From: CAZMGB01 sp964565775
GTDB taxonomy: Bacteria; Chloroflexota; Dehalococcoidia; DSTF01; JALHUB01
Length of the DNA stretch: 64,000 nucleotides
Assembly (NCBI GenBank): GCA_964565775.1
Contig: CAZMGB010000011.1
Location: 53,127 to 117,126, forward strand
Direction of reading: 5' to 3'
Notes under the pieces: generated by a model
What the model saw: only the letters and a program-made list of their open reading frames with translations
The model's database searches: none
What the model was told of the DNA's origin: nothing
Translations under genes and position numbers: made by a program
Part shown: in pieces, positions 8,600-15,905 of the stretch
How positions within the stretch are numbered: position 1 is the stretch's first letter
How the letters are laid out: each line of letters opens with the position of its first letter

Positions 8600-8998
8600 T
8601 CAATCTAAGTCTAAGGACACTCTGACACAAACGCGGTGCGATCCCCTCCACCGATCCCTCAGCCGGTCTATCAGCCGGAACATGGCGAACACAAAGCCCA
8701 ATTTTCGGCTCAACAGAACCTCAACGTGCTGCACTGCGGCGGCTGAATCATCCACTGAGGCCTGGGCCGCCATCCATTCGCCTGTCACCTGTCCAAATCT
8801 CTTGCACAGCGCGATGTTGACCCGTGGGTTGTTGCGAATCCGTTTGACCTTGCCCGAGTCACCGACAGTCCAGATGTGCAAGGTGTCGCCCTCCTGGGCA
8901 AACCAAACGGTGGTCTTCACACCGATGCCATTCTTGCGAAATGTCTCAAGGCTCAAGAACTCCTGGTCTTCGAATTGCTTCAAATCCGCCGTTTGCAT
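8600..8998 (-). CDS. PPOX-class, probably F420-dependent oxidoreductase
   Basis: 132 aa with the split-barrel pattern of the pyridoxamine-phosphate-oxidase-like family: TFRKNGIGVKTTVWFAQE, LHIWTVGDSGKVKRIRNN and VNIALCKRFGQVTGEW. This matches the TIGR03666/Rv2061 group, which binds F420 or flavin and reduces small molecules or quinone-like compounds. The C-terminal helices FAMFRLIDRLRDRW replace the longer end of some homologues. Its presence suggests that the organism makes coenzyme F420, as does the LLM enzyme in the catabolic island. It ends the minus-strand group read from 10594. Confidence 0.75.
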   Translation of the reverse strand: MQTADLKQFEDQEFLSLETFRKNGIGVKTTVWFAQEGDTLHIWTVGDSGKVKRIRNNPRVNIALCKRFGQVTGEWMAAQASVDDSAAAVQHVEVLLSRKLGFVFAMFRLIDRLRDRWRGSHRVCVRVSLDLD

Positions 8999-9119
8999 CT
9001 TATTCCGGCCTGGTTCCCCGCTTCTTGACTGTCAACGTTGCTAGCACGACGAAGGCTAACACACCAGCGGCCGCGCCTGCCAGCACCGCGTGCCCAGGGG
9101 CTCGCCGGTAGTCCTCTGC

Positions 9120-9590
9120 TCAAGAGAAGTCGCCTTCGGGCCATGTGTCTGGCTCTTGTGGGACAGGGGCAGGGCGACGAAACGCTTTCACGGTTGCTGG
9201 CCACGAAAGTGGGGTCTCGATGATCTGCGCCGGGTTTTCGAGAATCCCGATCATCGTCAGGAGGTAGGCCGCGTCCAACACCGCAATAGGTATCGAGACA
9301 ATCATCAAGATGGGACGCAAGAAGGGTGCTTTGTCCCAGAGATAGCTAGTCCCCAGGAGCGGCCCCAGGAAGAGCAGATGGACCAGATTGAGAGCCAACA
9401 TTGGGAGCAAGAAGAGACAGGGTAGGCAACCCTTCGCCACGTTGAGGGGTAAAGCCAACAGAAAACCAACAAGCAGGAAGGGCCACATCAGAACCATGAA
9501 ACCCACCATGGTTACGCGGCTTGAAAGAGCCGCCAAGCCTTCGAGGCCGTACTCATCAGCGGCTGCGTTCGCGGCTCTCACCCACTGCAT
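9120..9590 (-). CDS. Membrane protein, unknown
   Basis: 156 aa with three or four predicted membrane helices: VGFMVLMWPFLLVGFLLA, LFLLPMLALNLVHLLFLG, and ILMIVSIPIAVLDAAYLLTM. The N-terminus starts MQWVRAANAAADEYGLEG, plausibly a cytoplasmic helix. No family is recognised. It is 31 bp downstream of the previous small membrane protein and so probably belongs to a lipoprotein plus membrane-protein operon (10594 to 9120). Confidence 0.6.
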   Translation of the reverse strand: MQWVRAANAAADEYGLEGLAALSSRVTMVGFMVLMWPFLLVGFLLALPLNVAKGCLPCLFLLPMLALNLVHLLFLGPLLGTSYLWDKAPFLRPILMIVSIPIAVLDAAYLLTMIGILENPAQIIETPLSWPATVKAFRRPAPVPQEPDTWPEGDFS

Positions 9591-9621
9591 CTAACCGATC
9601 CTCCCATACAGACTTCCCCTC

Positions 9622-9861
9622 CTACGCCTCCTCCCTGGAAAAGACTGAAGCGACCGCACCAAATAGAAGCCCCAGTATGCCCAGCACCCAGGTGCCCAGA
9701 GAGAGCAGGAGCACAATGCGAAGGACCATCCCAATCGGCCATAGTCCCGCGTCATAGACCCGATCACTGACCCAATAGCCGCCTGCAAGCATGGCTCCCC
9801 CTACCGCGAACACCACGACGGCCAATAGAAGACCCCCCACGAAGCCGACAGCACGCCACAT
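9622..9861 (-). CDS. Small two-helix membrane protein, unknown
   Basis: 79 aa from the ATG of MWRAVGFVGGLLLAV, with GAGG upstream. Two hydrophobic helices (residues ~5-28 and ~46-70) flank a short polar loop; the tail is FSREEA. It begins 16 bp after the stop of the lipoprotein gene, indicating cotranscription. No family is recognised. Confidence 0.55.
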   Translation of the reverse strand: MWRAVGFVGGLLLAVVVFAVGGAMLAGGYWVSDRVYDAGLWPIGMVLRIVLLLSLGTWVLGILGLLFGAVASVFSREEA

Positions 9862-9877
9862 CTTTCGTCCCTCGCTT

Positions 9878-10594
9878 CTACCGCAACCCGACCTCAAGCC
9901 GCGAATCGAGCTTCGCTGCAAGCGCTTCGACAGCCTGTTTCTGCGGTGGAGTGCCCAGAGCACCCACGTCAATCATTCCTACGGCCCTTCCGCGCCTCAT
10001 ACACACCGACAGGTCGACCGTAGTCCACTGTGTGTCCGTTTCGGCATCGCGTGTCACCTCGGAGACCTGCCAGGCGACACTCTCGTCCCCGAACGTACGT
10101 AGTGTGGCCAGCTCCGCTTGGACTTCTCCCTGCTCCATTCCCAAGTCCTCGGCAGACCAATGCCTCTGTGTCTGGGTATAACTCACCAAGTCCTCAGAGG
10201 ACATCGACTCAAACTGCTGGAAGAAGCGGCGAGTTCCCCCTTCGTCGTCAAACAACACAACCATCACGTCGAGGGTCACAGGGCCGCTCGCCTCAAGAAA
10301 GTCCTCGTCAGATGATATCTGCTGGTTAACGTAGTGCGCGACGTAGAGGATAGCGTCCTCTTCCTCTGTGGCATCCTCGTATTCCAGCTCGAAGCCTGGG
10401 GGTAGGTCGTCTCGTCCCAAGGCCAACTGTTTCAGCCTTGCCTCTTCGATGTCTGGGAATTCGGCCGGAATCGTGGCGCGGATGCCAGGCGGCGGCACCA
10501 CAGGCGGTTCATCATCTTGAGCGTTGCCACAGGCCAAACCCACGATGCCCACCACCAGGGCAAGCCCTACCGCCACAATGCCGAGTCGCCTCAT
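9878..10594 (-). CDS. Lipoprotein, unknown, first gene of operon
   Basis: 238-aa predicted lipoprotein: MRRLGIVAVGLALVVGIVG then LACGN, so Cys22 is lipidated. It has a perfect AGGAGGTG before the ATG. The mature domain has LALGRDDLPPGFELEY, then LFDDEGGTRRFFQQFE and VDLSVCMRRGRAVGMI. This order (DLPxGF..., residue-wise change in an observed value, final beta strands) resembles sensor-like lipoproteins that sit beside membrane components, but no activity can be given. Downstream are two membrane proteins with short gaps. Its promoter is copy 4 of the shared cassette. Confidence 0.65.
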   Translation of the reverse strand: MRRLGIVAVGLALVVGIVGLACGNAQDDEPPVVPPPGIRATIPAEFPDIEEARLKQLALGRDDLPPGFELEYEDATEEEDAILYVAHYVNQQISSDEDFLEASGPVTLDVMVVLFDDEGGTRRFFQQFESMSSEDLVSYTQTQRHWSAEDLGMEQGEVQAELATLRTFGDESVAWQVSEVTRDAETDTQWTTVDLSVCMRRGRAVGMIDVGALGTPPQKQAVEALAAKLDSRLEVGLR

Positions 10595-10635
10595 GAACGC
10601 ACCTCCTAGCTGACTACGGGCGGGGAACCGACAGC

Positions 10636-10641
10636 ATTATA
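10636..10641 (-). promoter_or_regulatory. -10 box of shared leader-gene promoter (copy 4)
   Basis: GGGTGTATAATGCTGTCGGT on the minus strand, about 42 bases before the lipoprotein ATG at 10594. CCGG half-sites flank ATCATGG just upstream. This site is divergent from the plus-strand promoter at 10675-10703. Confidence 0.6.
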
Positions 10642-10674
10642 CACCCGCCGGATCATGGCCGGACAGCGCCCGCC

Positions 10675-10703
10675 TTGTCCGCCGTCGCCGCCGACGCTAT
10701 CAT
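10675..10703 (+). promoter_or_regulatory. Promoter of the TIGR00725-eno-GH105 operon
   Basis: TTGTCC and TATCAT are separated by 17 bp, a good housekeeping-sigma match. The predicted start of transcription is only a few bases before the ATG at 10713, so the message may be leaderless or have a very short leader. Confidence 0.5.
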
Positions 10704-10712
10704 GACTTCACG

Positions 10713-11195
10713 ATGATCATCGCCGTCGTGGGAGGAGACAGCGCCTATCCGGAGGCCATCGACGTGGCGGAACAGGTGGGCCGCGAGCTCGCCCGGCGCG
10801 GCTGCACCGTCGTCTGCGGCGGCCGCGGTGGCGTCATGGAGGCGGCCTGTCGCGGCGCCCGCGCCGAGGGCGGCCACACCATCGGCATACTGCCGGGGCC
10901 CAACCGCGACGACATGAACCGCTACGTCGAGTTTCCGATAATCACTGGGATGGGTTTCGCCCGCAATGCCGTCGTCGTGCTCTCGGGCGAAGCCGTCATC
11001 GCCGTCGACGGCTCCTACGGCACTCTCTCGGAGATCGCCCACGCGATGCAGTACGGCGTGCCAGTGGTGGGGCTGTCGACCTGGACGTTCAGCGCCGACG
11101 GGCACGAGGAGCCGCAGGTCCTGCGCGCCCGTGACCCGGTGGAGGCCGTGGAGATGGCCGTCGAGGCCGCACGAGCCCGCAGGAAGGCGGTGTAA
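10713..11195 (+). CDS. TIGR00725 (LOG-like Rossmann) protein
   Basis: 160 aa with the fold of lysine-decarboxylase-like/LOG proteins: VVCGGRGGVMEAACRGA (phosphate-binding GGxGGxM) and GILPGPNRDDMNRYVEFPI. TIGR00725 members are related to YvdD/LOG nucleoside-5'-monophosphate phosphoribohydrolases and to molybdenum-carrier-like proteins, but their own substrate is not known. The stop is 2 bp before the enolase start, so the two are co-translated. The coupling to a glycolytic enzyme is unusual enough to note. Confidence 0.8.
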   Translation: MIIAVVGGDSAYPEAIDVAEQVGRELARRGCTVVCGGRGGVMEAACRGARAEGGHTIGILPGPNRDDMNRYVEFPIITGMGFARNAVVVLSGEAVIAVDGSYGTLSEIAHAMQYGVPVVGLSTWTFSADGHEEPQVLRARDPVEAVEMAVEAARARRKAV

Positions 11196-11197
11196 CC

Positions 11198-12493
11198 ATG
11201 GAGATCGTTTCTGTTCGCGCCCGCGAGATCCTGGACTCCCGCGCCAATCCCACCGTCGAGGTGGAGGTCGAGCTTGTCGACGGCTCCGTCGGCCGGGCGG
11301 CGGTGCCCTCCGGCGCCAGCACGGGCGCCCACGAAGCCCACGAGCTGAGAGACGGCGACCCGAGCCGCTTCCGGGGCAAGGGCGTCCTCAACGCCGTCGG
11401 CCACGTCCAGGGCCAGATCGCCGAGGCGATCGTCGGTCTCTCCGCCCTCGACCAGGCGGCGGTGGACCGCGCCCTGATCGAGCTGGACGGCACCCTCAAC
11501 AAGTCGCGCCTGGGCGCCAACGCTATCGTCGGCGTCTCCCTTGCCGTCGCCCACGCCGCCGCCGACTCGCTGGACCTGCCCCTCTATCGCTACCTGGGCG
11601 GCCCGCTTGCCCGCCTCTTGCCCGTGCCCTTCTTCAACATCCTGAACGGCGGCAAGCACGCCGCCGACTCCACCGACTTCCAGGAGTTCATGGTCGTGCC
11701 GGTGGGGGCGGAGAACTTCGCCCAGGCCCTCCAGATGGGGGCCGAGGTCTACCAGGCCCTGAAGAAGGTGCTGGCCGACAAGGGGCTGGGCACGAACGTC
11801 GGCGACGAAGGCGGCTTCGCGCCCTCGCTCGGCAGCAACAACGAGGCTGTCGAGCTCATCCTCTCGGCCATCGCGACGGCCGGCTACCGAGCGGGCGGCG
11901 AAGTGGCCATCGCCCTCGACCCCGCCGCCAGCGAGTTCTTCGAGGACGGCAAGTACGTCCTCAGCCGCGAAGGGCGCACGCTCAGCGCCGAGGAGATGGT
12001 CGCTCACTGGGAGGACTGGGCCTCTCGCTACCCCATCGTCAGCATCGAGGACGGGATGGCGGAGGACGACTGGGCAGGCTGGTGGCAGCTCTCCACACGC
12101 CTCGGCCGCCAGGTGCAGATCGTGGGCGACGACCTCTTCGTCACCAACACGGAGCGCCTCGGGAAGGGCATCCGCGAGGGCGCCGCCAACGCCATCCTCA
12201 TCAAGCCCAACCAGATCGGGACCCTCACCGAGACGATGGCCGCTATCGAGATGGCGCAGCGGGCGGGATGGGCGGCGATGATCAGCCATCGTAGCGGCGA
12301 GACCAGTGATACGACCATCGCCGACCTGGCGGTCGCCGCCGGCTGCGGCCAGATCAAGGCCGGCGCCCCCGCCCGCGGCGAGCGCGTCGCCAAGTACAAC
12401 CGCCTCCTGCGTATCGAGGAGGAGTTGGGCAGCGAAGCCCGCTTCGCCGGACGGGAGGCGTTCCGTCAGGACACCGCGAACCTCCCCGCCTGA
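11198..12493 (+). CDS. eno: Enolase
   Basis: 431 aa, the full family length. It converts 2-phosphoglycerate to phosphoenolpyruvate in the cytoplasm. Visible landmarks are SGASTGAHEAHELRDGD (mobile loop), GANAIVGVSLAVAHAAA, NGGKHAADSTDFQEFMV, the Mg ligands ALDPAASEF, SIEDGMAEDDW and VGDDLFVTN, the catalytic Lys in ILIKPNQIGTLTE, and the signature MISHRSGETSDTTIADLAVA. The start ATG is two bases after the preceding gene. One oddity is HEAHELRDGD where many enolases read YEALELRDGD. Confidence 0.97.
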   Translation: MEIVSVRAREILDSRANPTVEVEVELVDGSVGRAAVPSGASTGAHEAHELRDGDPSRFRGKGVLNAVGHVQGQIAEAIVGLSALDQAAVDRALIELDGTLNKSRLGANAIVGVSLAVAHAAADSLDLPLYRYLGGPLARLLPVPFFNILNGGKHAADSTDFQEFMVVPVGAENFAQALQMGAEVYQALKKVLADKGLGTNVGDEGGFAPSLGSNNEAVELILSAIATAGYRAGGEVAIALDPAASEFFEDGKYVLSREGRTLSAEEMVAHWEDWASRYPIVSIEDGMAEDDWAGWWQLSTRLGRQVQIVGDDLFVTNTERLGKGIREGAANAILIKPNQIGTLTETMAAIEMAQRAGWAAMISHRSGETSDTTIADLAVAAGCGQIKAGAPARGERVAKYNRLLRIEEELGSEARFAGREAFRQDTANLPA

Positions 12494-12503
12494 TTGAGGC
12501 TCC

Positions 12504-13496
12504 ATGAGCAACGCGGCCGATCTCATCAAGAAGGTCGCCGACCGGGCCGTGCAGGACTGGCGGGAGAGGGCCATGCCTCGCTCCTGGGGCGACGGCATTC
12601 TCATGCTCGCCCTCCTCAAGACAGCCGCCTGGAGCCGCGACCGAAGTCACTTTGATTGCGCCTGCCGGTGGCTCGATGACCAGCTCGCCGAGGGCGTGAA
12701 CCTGGCCGAGGGGGCCACCTGGGATTGGGGCGCCCTTCCCCTGCCCGCCCTCGAGCTGCACCGGCGGACGGGCGAGGAACGCTACCGCGCCTTCGCACGC
12801 GAGGTCTGCGAGCACATCACGTCGCGGGCGCGTCGCACCGCCGACGGCGCCGTCGTCACCCACGCCGGCCAGCCTCAGCTCTGGGTCGACAGCATGTACT
12901 TCACCGCGCCCGCTCTAGTAGGGACGGCCGCCGCAGCCGGTGAACCGCGCTACCTGGAGGAGGCGGCGCGGGAGGTCGAGCTCCACGCCCTTCATCTGCG
13001 CGACGAGACGACGGGCCTCTTCTATCACATGTGGGACGAGGAGAGCGGCCAGCGCTCGCCGTGCCTCTGGGCAAGGGGCAACGCCTGGGCGGCGCTCGCC
13101 ACCCTCGATGTGCTGGCCGCCCTGCCGGCGGAGCATCCGAAGCGGGGGCACCTCGCCGACATCTCCCGCCGCCTGATGGAGGCGGCCCTGCCCCTCCAGG
13201 ACGACTCCGGCCTCTGGCACACCGTCATCGACCGGCCCGATTCCTATCTGGAGACGTCGTGCGCGGCCATGTTCGCCTTCGCCGCCATGCAGGGTGTGCG
13301 CAGGCGCCTGCTTCCCAGCGAGACGCTGGCAGCGGCGGCGCGGGCGTGGGAGGGAGTGGCGGGGCAGGTGTCGCCGGAGGGACGGGTGACGGGCGTCTCG
13401 GCGGGCACGCCGCCCGGCGACTTCGATGTCTATCAGAACGTGCCGGTGGGGTCGCAGACATACGGCACCGGCTTCTTCCTCCTGGCGGGCCTCTAG
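12504..13496 (+). CDS. Glycoside hydrolase family 88/105 protein
   Basis: 330 aa, an (alpha/alpha)6-barrel family that hydrolyses unsaturated uronyl (rhamnogalacturonyl) ends of lyase-cut glycans. Motifs are RSWGDGILMLALL, WDWGALPLPALELH, LWVDSMYFTAPALV (catalytic Asp region), LWARGNAWAALATLDVL and LETSCAAMFAFAAMQG. There is no signal peptide, so it acts in the cytoplasm on imported oligosaccharides. It is the third gene of an operon with TIGR00725 and eno (10-bp gap), with no pectin transporter or lyase nearby. The same fold also serves other glucuronyl substrates, so the exact sugar is open. Confidence 0.82.
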   Translation: MSNAADLIKKVADRAVQDWRERAMPRSWGDGILMLALLKTAAWSRDRSHFDCACRWLDDQLAEGVNLAEGATWDWGALPLPALELHRRTGEERYRAFAREVCEHITSRARRTADGAVVTHAGQPQLWVDSMYFTAPALVGTAAAAGEPRYLEEAAREVELHALHLRDETTGLFYHMWDEESGQRSPCLWARGNAWAALATLDVLAALPAEHPKRGHLADISRRLMEAALPLQDDSGLWHTVIDRPDSYLETSCAAMFAFAAMQGVRRRLLPSETLAAAARAWEGVAGQVSPEGRVTGVSAGTPPGDFDVYQNVPVGSQTYGTGFFLLAGL

Positions 13497-13521
13497 CCGG
13501 AGAAGGGCTTGCCAGCTCCGC

Positions 13522-13581
13522 AGGCGGGGGTCTTTAGACCCTCGCAAACGTGTCGGGGTCTCAAGACCCCGACCTACGAAG
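13522..13581. repeat. 60-bp hairpin repeat, copy A
   Basis: Perfect direct copy of 13630-13689. Inside are two small hairpins, GGGTCTTTAGACCC and CGGGGTCTCAAGACCCCG, joined by TCGCAAACGTGT. The whole unit is itself an imperfect inverted repeat. This is REP-like or a non-autonomous transposon relic. It lies after the GH105 stop and could also terminate that operon. Confidence 0.85.
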
Positions 13582-13629
13582 AGCTGAAGCCCCGCAGCCG
13601 CCTTGGCGCTTGCGGCAGGCAACCCTCGT

Positions 13630-13689
13630 AGGCGGGGGTCTTTAGACCCTCGCAAACGTGTCGGGGTCTCAAGACCCCGACCTACGAAG
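13630..13689. repeat. 60-bp hairpin repeat, copy B
   Basis: Identical to copy A over 60 bases, 48 bp away. Here the flanks extend the outer arms: TCGTAGG on the left pairs with CCTACGA on the right, giving an imperfect inverted repeat of about 63 bp. Confidence 0.85.
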
Positions 13690-13779
13690 GATGATCTCTG
13701 CCCGGTAGTTCTGCTAATGGCCATAAGCCCCGCAGCTACGCAACCTCTGGGCCTGGAGAGGCCTCCCGGCCCAAGAGCC

Positions 13780-13808
13780 TTGTGTCGCGACACGTCTTGT
13801 CGCACAAT
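13780..13808 (+). promoter_or_regulatory. gap promoter with embedded palindromic operator
   Basis: TTGTGT and CACAAT with a 17-bp spacer form a plausible promoter. A perfect 12-bp palindrome, GTGTCGCGACAC (13782-13793), overlaps the -35 and spacer, and TGTCG...ACAA repeats part of it further right. A repressor bound there would block polymerase, as CggR or similar regulators do for gap in other bacteria. No such regulator is visible in the window. Confidence 0.5.
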
Positions 13809-13849
13809 AGACGCTAACCAGCCGTATGCTTCGCCAAGGAGGGAGTAGC

Positions 13850-14863
<1,014 letters not shown>

Positions 14864-14902
14864 GGCGTGCGCCGACGCGCGCCATCCGCATAGGAACGGA
14901 AC

Positions 14903-15634
14903 ATGAAGGGCGCTGTCCTCGCAGGGGGAAAAGGAACACGTCTGTACCCCCTCACCTACGCCACCAACAAGCACCTGCTTCCCGTCTACGACAAACCCAT
15001 GATCTACTATCCGGTCCAGACACTTGTGGGGGCCGGGATATCGGACATTATGGTGGTCACGGGCGGAGACCACGCAGGCGACTTCATCCGCGTCCTCAGG
15101 AACGGGGACGAATTCGGCATCGAGCACCTGGAGTACGCCTATCAGGACAACGACACGGGCGGGATAGCGGACGCCCTCCGGCTCTGCGAGGACTTCGCCG
15201 ATGGGGAAGACCTGGCAGTGATTCTGGCGGACAACACCACTGACGCTGACATCCGGGAAGACATCGAGAGTTTCAAGGGAGGCGCCTGTCTTTTTCTCAA
15301 GAGAGTGCCCGACCCCGAGCGCTATGGCGTACCGGTCTTCGCGCCAGACGACCCCACGAGAATCGTCAGAATCGAGGAAAAGCCGGAGAGTCCCAAGTCC
15401 GACTTCGCCGTCACCGGCCTGTACATCTACGATCGCCAGGTTTTCGAGTATATCCGCCGGATCAAGCCCTCGCCTCGAGGGCAGCTCGAGATAACGGACG
15501 TCAACAATCTCTACATCGAGGCCGGCACCATGGGCTGGAAGGAGCTGCATGGCTTCTGGTCGGATGCTGGAACCTTCGACTCCCTGTACCTCGCCAACAA
15601 GTACTGGGCGGAAAAGCACCTCGGCGCCCGGTGA
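14903..15634 (+). CDS. RmlA-like sugar-1-phosphate nucleotidyltransferase
   Basis: 243 aa. It couples a sugar-1-phosphate to an NTP, most likely glucose-1-phosphate to dTTP. Motifs are VLAGGKGTRLYPLTYATNKH (nucleotide loop), LLPVYDKPMIYYP, the metal-binding LADNTTD (usually LGDN), VPDPERYGVPVF, IEEKPESPKSDFAVTGLYIY and WSDAGTFDSLY. It is about 45 residues shorter than E. coli RmlA, the shorter form common in archaea and Chloroflexi. It opens the envelope-glycan cluster and may provide dTDP-sugar. A TGCATC/GATGCA hairpin follows the stop at 15644-15658. Confidence 0.85.
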   Translation: MKGAVLAGGKGTRLYPLTYATNKHLLPVYDKPMIYYPVQTLVGAGISDIMVVTGGDHAGDFIRVLRNGDEFGIEHLEYAYQDNDTGGIADALRLCEDFADGEDLAVILADNTTDADIREDIESFKGGACLFLKRVPDPERYGVPVFAPDDPTRIVRIEEKPESPKSDFAVTGLYIYDRQVFEYIRRIKPSPRGQLEITDVNNLYIEAGTMGWKELHGFWSDAGTFDSLYLANKYWAEKHLGAR

Positions 15635-15905
15635 GGCCCCCTTTGCATCGGCGATGCAGCATTGCGCGTGCTCGGGCGGTCCCGCAAGCCGAAGTTGAGC
15701 GCCCGCCGCGAAACCGAGCTTGCGGTGGGTTCCTCTATCCGCCTGCCCGGCCCGTCGCACTCCGGACGCTCGGCCACAGCGATAGCCACCGGCCGATGAG
15801 AGCCGTGACGCGCGACCGGCTGGCGAAGATGCCGCGCCGGGCGCTAGACTTGCGCTAACGTCGCGGTCACAGGATTGAGAATACGCTGAAAGGGAATTGC
15901 GCGCC

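Noticed and set aside
13500..13700. CRISPR array
   Set aside because: Only two copies with one 48-bp spacer, each copy a double hairpin, no cas genes; it is a repeat element. No CRISPR array was seen anywhere in the window.
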